Origin: Chloroflexota bacterium
GTDB lineage: Bacteria; Chloroflexota; JAJPGV01
Reading direction: 5' to 3'
DNA length: 64,000 nt
Assembly (NCBI GenBank): GCA_021325635.1
Contig: JAJPGV010000035.1
Span: 62,001-126,000, forward strand
Part shown: positions 19,639 through 27,731 of the stretch, piece by piece
How positions within the stretch are numbered: position 1 is the stretch's first letter
How the letters are laid out: the number at the start of each line of letters is the position of its first letter
The notes under the pieces: generated by a model
What the model was told of the DNA's origin: nothing
Database searches by the model: none
What the model saw: only the letters and a program-made list of their open reading frames with translations
Position numbers and translations under genes: made by a program

Positions 19639-19839
19639 CTAGCGCAGCACCGCTAGCCCGGTGACGAGAGCCAGCGCCACAAGGGCCAGGGAGAACGCGA
19701 TACTGCATGCTGTCAGGGCCCTGTCGCTGGCCAGACGAGCGTGCCAGCGGGCTGTGGCGAGGAAGGCGCCAGCGCTCAGCAGCAGCAGGCCGCCGAGGCA
19801 TGCTGTTTCAGGCGAGAGATCCGGCACGGGAATGCGCAC
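19639..19839 (-). CDS. putative small membrane protein, 66 aa
   Basis: Two hydrophobic stretches (about residues 14-30 and 44-64) flank a short basic loop (ARWHARLASDR), the plan of a two-TM miniprotein. The start would be GTG 19839. No ribosome site or family is recognised; it fills an otherwise empty 450-nt gap and may be chance coding in GC-rich DNA. Confidence 0.4.
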   Translation of the reverse strand: MRIPVPDLSPETACLGGLLLLSAGAFLATARWHARLASDRALTACSIAFSLALVALALVTGLAVLR

Positions 19840-19989
19840 GAGTCTACTACGACTGGCTGCTGGCGAGCTCCGCTTGGCTAAAGATTGAGGAGCCGAGCTC
19901 CGATACTACATGTGAAGGCAGGGATGCCCGGATGAGGCCCCGCAAGGGCCGCTGGAACGGATGCCAGTCAGCATCAGGCAACCCAACGC

Positions 19990-20024
19990 GAAGAGGCCCT
20001 CAGCAGTAAGCTGAGGGCCTCTTC
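19990..20024. terminator. 15-bp perfect hairpin after the aldehyde dehydrogenase gene
   Basis: Arms 19990-20004 (GAAGAGGCCCTCAGC) and 20010-20024 are exact reverse complements around a 5-nt loop. It starts 28 nt past the aldehyde dehydrogenase stop on the minus strand. No run of T follows on that strand, so it would be a terminator without U-tract. Confidence 0.6.
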
Positions 20025-20051
20025 GTACGTACCGAACCCAGAAAGGGGAGC

Positions 20052-21518
20052 TCAGCCTCCCAGCTGGATGTTGATGTGCTTCATCTCGGTGTATTCGTAC
20101 AGCCCTTCGAGGCCGTACGAGCGGCCGATGCCGGACTGCTTCGCACCGCCCATCTCGCCGGCCGCGTACAGCTTGCCGAAGGTGTTGACCCAGACCATGC
20201 CCGAGCGCACCTTCTTGGCGACACGCAACGCCTTGTTGATGTCCTTGGTCCACACGGCAGCGGCCAGCCCGTACACGGTGGAGTTGGCCACGCGCGCCGC
20301 ATCCTCCTCGTCCTCGAACGTCTGGACGGCCAGCACCGGGCCAAAGATCTCTTCCTGAGCGATGGTGGCCTGCACAGGCACGTCGTCGAAGATGGTGGGC
20401 GGCACGAAGTAGCCTTGGGCCAGCGGGCCCTCCTGGTAGCGGTAGCCGCCAGTGACCAGCTTGGCCTCCTGCTTGCCGCGGTCGATGTAGTCGTAAATGC
20501 GGTCCTGCTGAGTCTTGGAGATAACCGGCCCCAGCTCCACCCCGCGCTCCAGGCCGTCGCCCACTTTGAGGCCCTCGGCAACCGTTCTCATGCGGTCCAC
20601 GAGCTCCGAGTGCAGCTGCTTGGGCACGAGCACGCGCGTGCCGGCGATACACACCTGGCCTGCATTGAAGAAGGATGCGCCATTGATGGCACCCTTCACC
20701 GCCCGATCCAGGTCGGCGTCCTCGAAAATGATGTTGGGCGACTTGCCCCCGAGCTCCAGCGAGACCTTCTTCAGCGTGTCGGCTGCTGTCTTGAGGACGT
20801 GCTTGCCGGTGCGCGTGTCCCCGGTGAAAGAGATCATGTCCACGTCGGCGTGCCTCACGAGCTGATCGCCCACCGTCCCTCCGGACCCGATCAGCAGGTT
20901 GACGATGCCCTTGGGGAACTCGTCGATCTCGTCGATCAGCTGGATGAACTCAGCTGTGGCGCCCGGCGTCATGCTCGATGGTTTGGCGACGACGGCGTTG
21001 CCGGCTGCCAGCGCCGCCGACAGCGGACGGGTCAGCAGCGACAGCGCCATATTCCAGGGCACGATGATGCCGACCACGCCTACCGGTTCGCGCAGCATGA
21101 TGGCCAGCGAGTCCGGATTCAGCATGGTGCTGCGTCCGTACACCGCCCGAGCGAGGCCGGCGTAGTAGCTCAGGGCGTCGGCCCCTCGATTCACTTCGGC
21201 CAGCGAAACCGGGAACAGCTTGCCGGCTTCGAGCGCCAGCAGTCGAGCCAGGTCCTTGCCGAGGCCCTTGAGCCGATCCGACAGCTTGCGCAGGGCAGCA
21301 GCGCGGCGTTCGGGATTATCCGCCCAATCCGACGTCTCCACCGCCTGGCGCGCGGCGGCGACGGCCGCGTCCACCTCAGCCGGCGTGGCGCTTACGGCGC
21401 GGTACACCAGCTCCCCGTTGACGGGATTGACCACGTCCAGCTTCTCGCCGGAATCCGAGCCGACCCATTCGCCGGCGATGTAGTTCCTGTAAACCTTCAA
21501 ATCTTGAGCGACAGCCAA
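20052..21518 (-). CDS. aldehyde dehydrogenase family protein
   Basis: A 488-residue NAD(P)-dependent aldehyde dehydrogenase. Numbered from TTG 21518, N155 (PWNMALS), K179 (AKPSS), E255 (LELGGKSPNI) and the nucleophile C290 (NAGQVCIAG) are all present, as is EEIFGPVLAVQTF. The enzyme oxidises an aldehyde to an acid; the substrate class is not evident. The start is TTG with GGAGG about 8 nt upstream and a TATACT -10 before it; ATG starts further upstream read through non-conserved sequence. It is divergent from eutA-like gene 21707, which may hint at acetaldehyde from ethanolamine, but that link is weak. Confidence 0.94.
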   Translation of the reverse strand: MAVAQDLKVYRNYIAGEWVGSDSGEKLDVVNPVNGELVYRAVSATPAEVDAAVAAARQAVETSDWADNPERRAAALRKLSDRLKGLGKDLARLLALEAGKLFPVSLAEVNRGADALSYYAGLARAVYGRSTMLNPDSLAIMLREPVGVVGIIVPWNMALSLLTRPLSAALAAGNAVVAKPSSMTPGATAEFIQLIDEIDEFPKGIVNLLIGSGGTVGDQLVRHADVDMISFTGDTRTGKHVLKTAADTLKKVSLELGGKSPNIIFEDADLDRAVKGAINGASFFNAGQVCIAGTRVLVPKQLHSELVDRMRTVAEGLKVGDGLERGVELGPVISKTQQDRIYDYIDRGKQEAKLVTGGYRYQEGPLAQGYFVPPTIFDDVPVQATIAQEEIFGPVLAVQTFEDEEDAARVANSTVYGLAAAVWTKDINKALRVAKKVRSGMVWVNTFGKLYAAGEMGGAKQSGIGRSYGLEGLYEYTEMKHINIQLGG

Positions 21519-21538
21519 CAGTCCAACCTCCAGAGTCG

Positions 21539-21544
21539 AGTATA
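21539..21544 (-). promoter_or_regulatory. -10 box TATACT for the aldehyde dehydrogenase gene
   Basis: On the minus strand TATACT lies 20 nt before TTG 21518, and the short leader carries GGAGGT. This supports the TTG start. Confidence 0.5.
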
Positions 21545-21595
21545 CGGGCGGGCATCCAGGCTTCGGCGGCTTGGTTAATTGAGCGGGCGTTGAGG

Positions 21596-21601
21596 TATAG
21601 T
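21596..21601 (+). promoter_or_regulatory. -10 box TATAGT upstream of the EutA-like gene
   Basis: TATAGT is the only good -10 between the divergent genes on the plus strand; TTGGTT at 21571 with a 19-nt gap is a weak -35. Transcription from here would give a leader of about 100 nt holding two palindromes. Confidence 0.4.
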
Positions 21602-21653
21602 CCCTAGTCGCTGGCCTGCACGCGGCGGCGCGGTCCCGTTTGGGGTGGAAGGC

Positions 21654-21667
21654 GCCTGAGCTCAGGC
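21654..21667. promoter_or_regulatory. 14-bp perfect palindrome GCCTGAGCTCAGGC
   Basis: A perfect inverted repeat with no spacer, 40 nt ahead of the EutA-like start and downstream of the likely -10. It could be a dimeric-repressor operator. Confidence 0.4.
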
Positions 21668-21679
21668 TTGCATAAAACC

Positions 21680-21693
21680 AGCGCACGTGCGCT
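21680..21693. promoter_or_regulatory. 14-bp perfect palindrome AGCGCACGTGCGCT
   Basis: A second perfect palindrome, 26 bp centre to centre from the first, 14 nt before the ATG at 21707. The spacing of about 2.5 helical turns places the two on opposite DNA faces. Operator function is an inference. Confidence 0.4.
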
Positions 21694-21706
21694 CCAAAGT
21701 GGACAC

Positions 21707-23212
21707 ATGCACGAAGACGACGATTTCCCCGAGCACTTTCACCTGGAGCCGGGTGAGGTATCCGAAGACGTCGAAGGACTCGAGAAGTTCTCCCTGACTT
21801 CAGTCGGGATCGACATCGGATCGTCCACCTCTCACCTGGTGTTCTCCCACCTGACGTTGAGGCGCAAGGGGGCCGACCTGTCGACGCGCTTCGAGGTATC
21901 CGAGCGCCGGGTACTGTACCGATCGCCCATTCTGCTCACGCCCTATCGGTCCAGCACCATGATCGACGTCGACGGCCTGAGCGCCTTCTTCGACGAAAAC
22001 TACAAGCGGGCGGGATTTTCGCCGGCAACGATTGACACGGGCGCCGTGGTGATTACCGGCGAAGCCCTGAACAAGGAGAACGCGCGCCCGATTGCCGAGC
22101 TGTTCGCGCAGCATTCGGGCAAGTTCATCTGCGCTTCTGCCGGGCCCAATCACGAGGCGCTCCTCGCGGCGCACGGTTGTGGGGCCGTGGCGCTGTCGGC
22201 CAAGGAGCACACCAGCGTGCTCAACGTCGACATCGGCGGCGGCACGACGAAGCTGTCGCTCGTACACGATGGAGTCGTGCTGAGCACCGCCGCCATCAGC
22301 GTGGGGGCCAGGCTGCTGGCCTTTGACACTGATGGCCGGGTTTCACGCGTCGAGGAGCCGGCGAGGCGCCTGCTCCGCGAGCTTGGCTTAGAAACGGCCG
22401 TTGGCGCTGAGCTGGACCAGTCGGTGCGGCAGCAGCTGGCCGACTTGATGGCCGGCTGCTTGCTGGAAGTCATGGACGGCCAGCCACAATCGGATCTCGG
22501 GCAGGACCTGATGGTGACCGAGGAGGCCCTCAGCGCCTACGGAGGGCTCCGGACGGTGAGCTTCCTCATCTTTTCCGGAGGCGTCTCGGAGTACATCTAC
22601 CAGCATGACAGCACCGCGTATGGGGATCTCGGCCCGTTGCTCGGTGCCGCCATTCGCGAACGGCTGAAGAGCGTGCCGGCCCGGCTGGCCCTGCGCGAGG
22701 GTGCCGAAGGCATTCGAGCCACGGTCATCGGAGCAGGCGAATACACCATCCAGGCCAGCGGTATGACCAGCTACCTGTCCGACCTCAGCGTGCTGCCGGC
22801 GGTTGGCTTGAAGGTAGTCAAAGCCCCCGTTTCCCACGGCGTCTCGCTCCGTACGGCGCTGCGCGCTGCGCTGGGGAAGTTCGATCTGCAGACATACACA
22901 GAGGGGCTGGCGGTGGCTTTGTCCCTGTCCGAGCGCCCCAGCTACACGCTGGTGCGCGGCGTGGCGCGAGAGGTGGCACACCTGCTCCAGCACTCCACCA
23001 ACCCGGAGATGCCGCTCTACCTGATCCTCGATGCCGACATCGGCAAGTCACTTGGGGGGATCCTCAAGGAAGAGCTCCGCCTGCCCGGCGCCATCATTGC
23101 CATCGATGGCATCGACGTTGGCGACCTCGATTACGTGGACATTGGCCGCCCAATGGGTGTGTCCGAGTCACTGCCGGTGACCGTTAAGTCGCTGATGTTC
23201 CCTCGAGGTTGA
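21707..23212 (+). CDS. eutA: EutA-like ethanolamine ammonia-lyase reactivating factor
   Basis: A 501-residue actin-fold ATPase of the EutA family, which restores B12-inactivated ethanolamine ammonia-lyase. The family marks are all here: VGIDIGSSTSHLVFSHLTL (phosphate loop 1), RRVLYRSPILLTPY, DTGAVVITGEALNKENA, CASAGPNHEALLAAHGCGA and NVDIGGGTTKLSLV (phosphate loop 2). No eutB, eutC, cobalamin adenosyltransferase or microcompartment gene is in the window. The start ATG 21707 skips 13 residues of an in-frame TTG extension. It may act on a remote lyase or be repurposed. Confidence 0.9.
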   Translation: MHEDDDFPEHFHLEPGEVSEDVEGLEKFSLTSVGIDIGSSTSHLVFSHLTLRRKGADLSTRFEVSERRVLYRSPILLTPYRSSTMIDVDGLSAFFDENYKRAGFSPATIDTGAVVITGEALNKENARPIAELFAQHSGKFICASAGPNHEALLAAHGCGAVALSAKEHTSVLNVDIGGGTTKLSLVHDGVVLSTAAISVGARLLAFDTDGRVSRVEEPARRLLRELGLETAVGAELDQSVRQQLADLMAGCLLEVMDGQPQSDLGQDLMVTEEALSAYGGLRTVSFLIFSGGVSEYIYQHDSTAYGDLGPLLGAAIRERLKSVPARLALREGAEGIRATVIGAGEYTIQASGMTSYLSDLSVLPAVGLKVVKAPVSHGVSLRTALRAALGKFDLQTYTEGLAVALSLSERPSYTLVRGVAREVAHLLQHSTNPEMPLYLILDADIGKSLGGILKEELRLPGAIIAIDGIDVGDLDYVDIGRPMGVSESLPVTVKSLMFPRG

Positions 23213-23490
23213 TGCCGGCACAGGACGATTGCCCCACGTGGTTGCTCTTATACGGATGTTGGGGCGATAGTTAGGACATCACTGAGCGCGAGTCCACGGG
23301 AAGCATCCGACTAGGCCCGGAGCATCGCCCGCGTCGAAGCGGGCCATCCCTGCATTCATGGCCTGAAGCCGGGGCCGTTTCCGCAGCCGATTGCACGAGC
23401 GTCCACGATGGGGCATCGTGCGCGATCTGGACGCGAAAAGGCAGCGGCGAGCTGGTCTACGCGAACCGCTCCGCCCGAAAGCTCTTCGGC

Positions 23491-25527
23491 TTGGGGAGAT
23501 GGCCGGCTGAAAGGTGCTCTCCCCGCGCTGGAGACGCGGAGGTCCAGGAGGCCGATGGGCGCCCTGTTCCCTGGGAGGCTCTGCCGGATGTCTTGGCGCT
23601 GCGCACAGGCCAGCCTCAACGCCAGCGCATGATGCGGATCGTCCCGGCGTCGGACGAGGTGCGCTGGCTGTTGGTGGAGGCGGTGCCGGTGAAAGCCCAT
23701 GGCGGCGCGGTCGAGGAAGTCGTCGCCACCGCTACCGACGTGACGGAGCTCAAGCAATCGGAGCTTGCCTCCAGGGCAAACGAGCAGCGTTACGAACGCG
23801 TTATTGGCGGCCTGCACGAAGGTGTATGCGCGTTGGATCTCGATTCGCGCATCACCTACGTCAACCGGCGCTTGTGTCACATGCTTGGCTACAGACGAGA
23901 GGAATTGCTGGGCCGCAGTGGCTTTGAGCTGATGCAGTCCGTGGACTGGCTGGATGGGGACGGCGAGCGGCTGCTGCTGTCACGACGCGTCCGAAAGCGC
24001 GACGTCCCTCTGCGCCATAAGGACGGCAGTACCGTCTGGGCCTTCATAGCCGGATCGTGCATGACCGGGCTGGATGGGCAGCCTACCGGCATGCTGGCGG
24101 TGTTCCTCGACGTCACCGAGCGCAAGCTGGCGGATGACGCCGTTCGGCAGAGTGAAGCACGTTTCAGGAGACTTATCGAGAACAGCGAGGAAGGCATCGT
24201 AATCGTCGACGCCTCGGGGGTCATGACCTATGCCAGTCCGTCCATGGAGCGCTTGCTGGGCAGACCTCCCGCGGAACTCGTCGGCGAGACGATGTTCGAC
24301 GTGTTTCATCCCGACGACGTGCTGATGATGCAGGGCATCATGGAGCAGATCGTCAAGATGCCGGGAATTGTGCAGCTCGCCTGTCCCCGAGTGCGGCACC
24401 AGGATGGCTCCTGGAGATACATGGAGGGCTCGGGCGTCAATTACCTGCACGATCCCGCCATTTGTGGGATCGTGGCCAATTTCCGTGACGTCACTGCCCG
24501 GAAGCTGGCCGAGCAGCGTGCGAGGTTCGCAGCCGAGCAGATCGAGCGCTTGACCGGCGACGCGATCATCATGGTGGACAAGGACAACCGCGTCCAGGCT
24601 TGGAACCATGGAGCCGAGAAGCTGTTCGGCTGGACTCAGGACGAGGTCATGGGCAAACCTCCCGGCATCCTCCCGAAAGAGATCAAGGCGCGGGCTCGTG
24701 CGGACTTCCAGCGCATCAGGAAGACGGGCGAGACGATGATCGCCGAAAGCCATCGGGTCAACCGGGAGGGCGAGCGCATTCCCGTTCTCGGCAGCTGGAC
24801 GCCGGTTCCTTTGGAGGACGGAAGCATGGGCGTGCTGGCCATCCTCAAAGACATCCGCAGCCACAAGGAGGCTCATCGTCAGCTCCAGGAGCAGGCGAGA
24901 CAGCTCACCCTGCTTACGGAACGCGAGCGCATTGCCATGGACCTGCACGACGGCGTGATTCAGTCCATTTACGGGGTCACGTTGACCTTGGGCGCTCTGC
25001 GCCGCCAGATCGGGGCGGTGACAGCCCCTTCCCAGCGCTCCGACGCCGAGTCGTCGCTGGAACAGGCCATCGATCAGCTGACCGAGACGATCCGCAGTGT
25101 GCGCGATTACATCTTCAATTTGCGGTCCGGTACACCCGGACCGGCCGATCTCACCGCCAGCTTGCATGAGCTGGCCACCGAGTTTGCCGCCAGCACGGCA
25201 TTGCAGCCGGAGGTGAGGCTGCGGGGCAACGTGGCCAAGCTCGCCAGCCTGACGGTCGCCAACGTGGTGCACATTGCCAAGGAGGCCCTGTCCAATGTAG
25301 CCCGGCACGCGGCCGCCACGAAGGTAGAGGTGCAGCTGGCTCCGCGCCGGGGCAGCTTCGAACTGGTGATACGCGACAATGGCAGGGGTTTCGATCCGAC
25401 ACTCGAGAAGCGGCGTTTGGGGGACGGGTTACGCAATATGCATGAACGGGCACGCTCAATTGGTGCAAGTCTGTCGCTGGACAGTCATCCGGGGTCGGGG
25501 ACCGAAGTGAGGGTGTTGTTCAAATGA
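23491..25527 (+). CDS. PAS-domain sensor histidine kinase (NarL/HisKA_3 class)
   Basis: Soluble sensor kinase of 678 residues from the first usual start (TTG 23491). It has a truncated first PAS, full PAS domains at about 105-225, 225-350 and 350-470, then HisKA_3 with H486 in ERIAMDLHDGVIQS and a HATPase with AKEALSNVARHAAATKVEV and DNGRGFDP. No membrane segment is present, so it senses an internal signal; PAS ligands cannot be named. The frame stays open back to 23275 and 23401-23490 encodes a convincing PAS start (ELVYANRSARKLFGL), so the true start is probably upstream, at a rare codon such as CTG 23350. It overlaps its response regulator by ATGA. Confidence 0.92.
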   Translation: MGRWPAERCSPRAGDAEVQEADGRPVPWEALPDVLALRTGQPQRQRMMRIVPASDEVRWLLVEAVPVKAHGGAVEEVVATATDVTELKQSELASRANEQRYERVIGGLHEGVCALDLDSRITYVNRRLCHMLGYRREELLGRSGFELMQSVDWLDGDGERLLLSRRVRKRDVPLRHKDGSTVWAFIAGSCMTGLDGQPTGMLAVFLDVTERKLADDAVRQSEARFRRLIENSEEGIVIVDASGVMTYASPSMERLLGRPPAELVGETMFDVFHPDDVLMMQGIMEQIVKMPGIVQLACPRVRHQDGSWRYMEGSGVNYLHDPAICGIVANFRDVTARKLAEQRARFAAEQIERLTGDAIIMVDKDNRVQAWNHGAEKLFGWTQDEVMGKPPGILPKEIKARARADFQRIRKTGETMIAESHRVNREGERIPVLGSWTPVPLEDGSMGVLAILKDIRSHKEAHRQLQEQARQLTLLTERERIAMDLHDGVIQSIYGVTLTLGALRRQIGAVTAPSQRSDAESSLEQAIDQLTETIRSVRDYIFNLRSGTPGPADLTASLHELATEFAASTALQPEVRLRGNVAKLASLTVANVVHIAKEALSNVARHAAATKVEVQLAPRRGSFELVIRDNGRGFDPTLEKRRLGDGLRNMHERARSIGASLSLDSHPGSGTEVRVLFK

Positions 25528-26180
25528 GCATCCGCTTGATGTTGGTGGACGATCACAAGGTCCTGCGAATTGGTTTGGCAAGCCTATTCCGTACGGTGCC
25601 GGGCATCCAGGTGGTTGGTGAAGCCGGCAGCGCCAGCGACGCCATCGACGTTGCCCGAGATACGCACCCGGACGTGATTCTCATGGACGTTCGTCTGCCA
25701 GACAGCGATGGAGTGGACGCCTGCCGGACGATCATCTCGGAGCGCCCGGAGACGCGAGTCGTCATGCTGACGTCCTACGCGGACGAGGATGCGGTGATCG
25801 CTTCGATCATGGCTGGGGCAGCGGGCTATCTGCTGAAACAGACGGATCCCGAGCGGTTGATAGAGGCGGTGCAGAAGGTGGCCGGCGGCGCTTCGCTGCT
25901 GGACCCGGAGATAACGAAGGCAGCTCTCGAGTTCATGCGCAGCGGTGCCGGAGCGCACGGAGACGACGCACTGGGCGCGCTGTCGGACCAGGAGCGGCGC
26001 ATCCTGCCGTTGATTGCTGAGGGCAAGACCAACCGGGAGATCGGCGCCGCGCTGTCGTTGAGCCCGCATACCGTCAAGACATACGTGAGCAGCATCTTTC
26101 AGAAGCTCCATCTCACGCGTCGCTCGCAGGCCGCCGCTTACGCTACCAGGGCCGCGACGGGAGGCCTGCGCACGCACTGA
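25524..26180 (+). CDS. NarL/FixJ family response regulator
   Basis: A 218-residue two-domain regulator. The receiver (1-125) has D9/D10, the phosphorylation site D55 in LMDVRLPDSDG, and K104-type GYLLKQ. The LuxR-type HTH (about 150-205) reads LSDQERRILPLIAEGKTNREIG and LSPHTVKTYVSSIFQKL, close to the DevR/NarL output domains. It is translationally coupled to the PAS kinase (ATG inside the kinase stop), so they form one two-component system. Target genes are not evident; no matching repeat was found nearby. Confidence 0.95.
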   Translation: MSIRLMLVDDHKVLRIGLASLFRTVPGIQVVGEAGSASDAIDVARDTHPDVILMDVRLPDSDGVDACRTIISERPETRVVMLTSYADEDAVIASIMAGAAGYLLKQTDPERLIEAVQKVAGGASLLDPEITKAALEFMRSGAGAHGDDALGALSDQERRILPLIAEGKTNREIGAALSLSPHTVKTYVSSIFQKLHLTRRSQAAAYATRAATGGLRTH

Positions 26181-26215
26181 AGGCCCCGCGGCCTGCCGGC
26201 AGTGAGCCGCGGTTC

Positions 26216-26232
26216 GTCCGGCCCGGCCGGAC
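26216..26232. terminator. 7-bp GC hairpin between convergent genes
   Basis: GTCCGGC (26216-26222) and GCCGGAC (26226-26232) with a 3-nt loop, in the 58 nt between the convergent regulator and cinA genes. It has no U-tract; it may serve both strands. Confidence 0.4.
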
Positions 26233-26238
26233 GGGATC

Positions 26239-27471
26239 TCACTCTGTCCCGAGGAGGGTGCGTCGGACGAGGTCCAGCGCGGTGAGCATGGTCAATCGTT
26301 TCATCTGCTCTCGCACCACCGGAAAAAAGGGGCTGAGCGCCTTACGCCGGCCGTCGACGTCGACGGCCACGTGCACCGTGCCCGGTGGCTTGCCCTCGAG
26401 CTCGGACGGGCCGGCCACGCCGGTAACGGCCAGACCCACACTGGAGCCGAGCTGCCGTCGGGCCGCTTCTGCCATGTCCAGCGCCGTTTCCGGGCTCACC
26501 GCCCCAAAATTGTCGATCGTTGCCTGAGGCACGCCGAAGGCCACCTTCGCGGCGTTGCTGTAGGTCACCAGCCCGCCCTTGAAATAGGCCGAGCTGCCGG
26601 GCTCATTGGTGATGACGTTGGCGACCAGGCCCCCGGTGCACGACTCCATGCTCGCCAGCGTCAGGCCCTTCTCCATCAGAAGCTGTCCCACTACACCGGC
26701 CAGGCTATCTTCGTCCGCACCGTAGACGTGGATGCCCAGCGCGGCGCGGACCTGAGCCTCGAGGCTGTGCACCATGGCGCTGGCCTGCTCGATGGATTCC
26801 GCCTTGGCAGTGAGCCGCAGGTGGATGCCGTCTTCCTTGGCGTAGGTCCCAATGGTTGGATTGCTGGACTTGAGCAGGTGTCGAATGCGCTCCTCGGCCG
26901 CCGACTCGCCCAGGCCGATCACTTTGAGCAGGCGCGAATGGATGATGACCTCGCCTTGGACCGTCTTCAGTCGGGGCACGACCTGCGTTTCCCACATGTG
27001 ACGCATCTCGTGTGGCACGCCAGGCATCGCCACCAACACGTGTCCGCCGCGCTCGACCCACCAGCCCGGCGCCGTGCCACGCGGGTTCGGCAGCGCCCGG
27101 GCGGATTTGATGAGCGTGGCCTGCTTGAGATTGCGCTCGGGCATGGATCCGCCGCGCCGTGCGAAATGCCCTCGGAGGGTTGATTCCAGGTCCGGATCGA
27201 GGACGATGTCCTCGCCCATCGTGGCGGCAATCGCCTCCCGCGTGACGTCGTCCTCGGTCGGGCCGAGCCCGCCCGTGCAGATCACCAGGTCGGATCGACT
27301 GAAGGCCCGCTGCAGCACTTCGACCAGCCGGCCAACGTTGTCGCCCACGGCGGACACCCAGTACAGGTCGATGCCGAGTGAGGGCAGCTGTTGAGCGATC
27401 CAGGAGGCGTTGGTGTCCGTGATCTGGCCCATGAGGATCTCGGTCCCGATGGACACGATCTCGCTCTGCAT
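26239..27471 (-). CDS. cinA: CinA family protein: NMN amidohydrolase/competence-damage protein
   Basis: A 410-residue two-domain protein. The N-terminal half (1-170) is the MoaB/COG1058 domain that cleaves ADP-ribose-type pyrophosphates (IVSIGTEILMGQITDTN, CTGGLGPTEDDVTREAI). The C-terminal half (about 245-410) is the PncC nicotinamide-nucleotide deamidase domain (ASMESCTGGLVANVITNEPGSSAYFKGG, VTGVAGP). Together they recycle NMN for NAD synthesis. ATG 27471 is chosen because MQSEIVSIGTEIL is the usual start; the in-frame upstream extension is not conserved. No recA or pgsA neighbour. Confidence 0.95.
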   Translation of the reverse strand: MQSEIVSIGTEILMGQITDTNASWIAQQLPSLGIDLYWVSAVGDNVGRLVEVLQRAFSRSDLVICTGGLGPTEDDVTREAIAATMGEDIVLDPDLESTLRGHFARRGGSMPERNLKQATLIKSARALPNPRGTAPGWWVERGGHVLVAMPGVPHEMRHMWETQVVPRLKTVQGEVIIHSRLLKVIGLGESAAEERIRHLLKSSNPTIGTYAKEDGIHLRLTAKAESIEQASAMVHSLEAQVRAALGIHVYGADEDSLAGVVGQLLMEKGLTLASMESCTGGLVANVITNEPGSSAYFKGGLVTYSNAAKVAFGVPQATIDNFGAVSPETALDMAEAARRQLGSSVGLAVTGVAGPSELEGKPPGTVHVAVDVDGRRKALSPFFPVVREQMKRLTMLTALDLVRRTLLGTE

Positions 27472-27634
27472 GGGACTAGCGTATCGGAGCGCTGTAAACA
27501 ATCCGCTCGCCGCCCGGTAGGCGGGAGCTTTCGCCCGGAGAACGGCTCCGCCCAGCTGTTACCTAAGGCACATGCGGGTTGTGATCAAAATCTCTTGTCG
27601 CCGGAGGGCGGCCGTCGTAGTGTGAATGGTGGAC

Positions 27635-27679
27635 GAAGCGACCCAGCGACGAAACCCCCCATCGGCGCTGGGTCGCTTC
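27635..27679. other. strong stem-loop (14-bp perfect stem, 17-nt loop) in a divergent intergenic region
   Basis: Arms 27635-27648 (GAAGCGACCCAGCG) and 27666-27679 are perfectly complementary; the loop is purine-then-C-rich with six C in a row. It lies between divergent cinA and the LarA-like gene, upstream of the latter's -10, so it is not a normal terminator for either. It may be the end of a small RNA read from about 27545, or an operator-like structure. Confidence 0.4.
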
Positions 27680-27713
27680 AACCTACCTGCAGCAAGCAAC
27701 CAGTGCCCGCGGC

Positions 27714-27719
27714 TATACT
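27714..27719 (+). promoter_or_regulatory. -10 box TATACT for the LarA-like gene
   Basis: TATACT ends 12 nt before ATG 27732 and no ribosome site lies between, so the leader would be at most about 5 nt. Confidence 0.5.
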
Positions 27720-27731
27720 TCGCTTCCCAGC

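Noticed and set aside
20076-21578. 500-codon open frame antisense to the aldehyde dehydrogenase
   Set aside because: GC-rich shadow: the sense strand has a full aldehyde dehydrogenase with all catalytic residues, while the antisense product has no fold-like pattern.
21602-21706. Cobalamin riboswitch ahead of the EutA-like gene
   Set aside because: Only about 100 nt of leader and no B12-box sequence; the palindromes do not fit the class.
23980-25308. 442-codon open frame antisense to the PAS kinase
   Set aside because: Same strand-shadow effect; the sense product is a clear histidine kinase.
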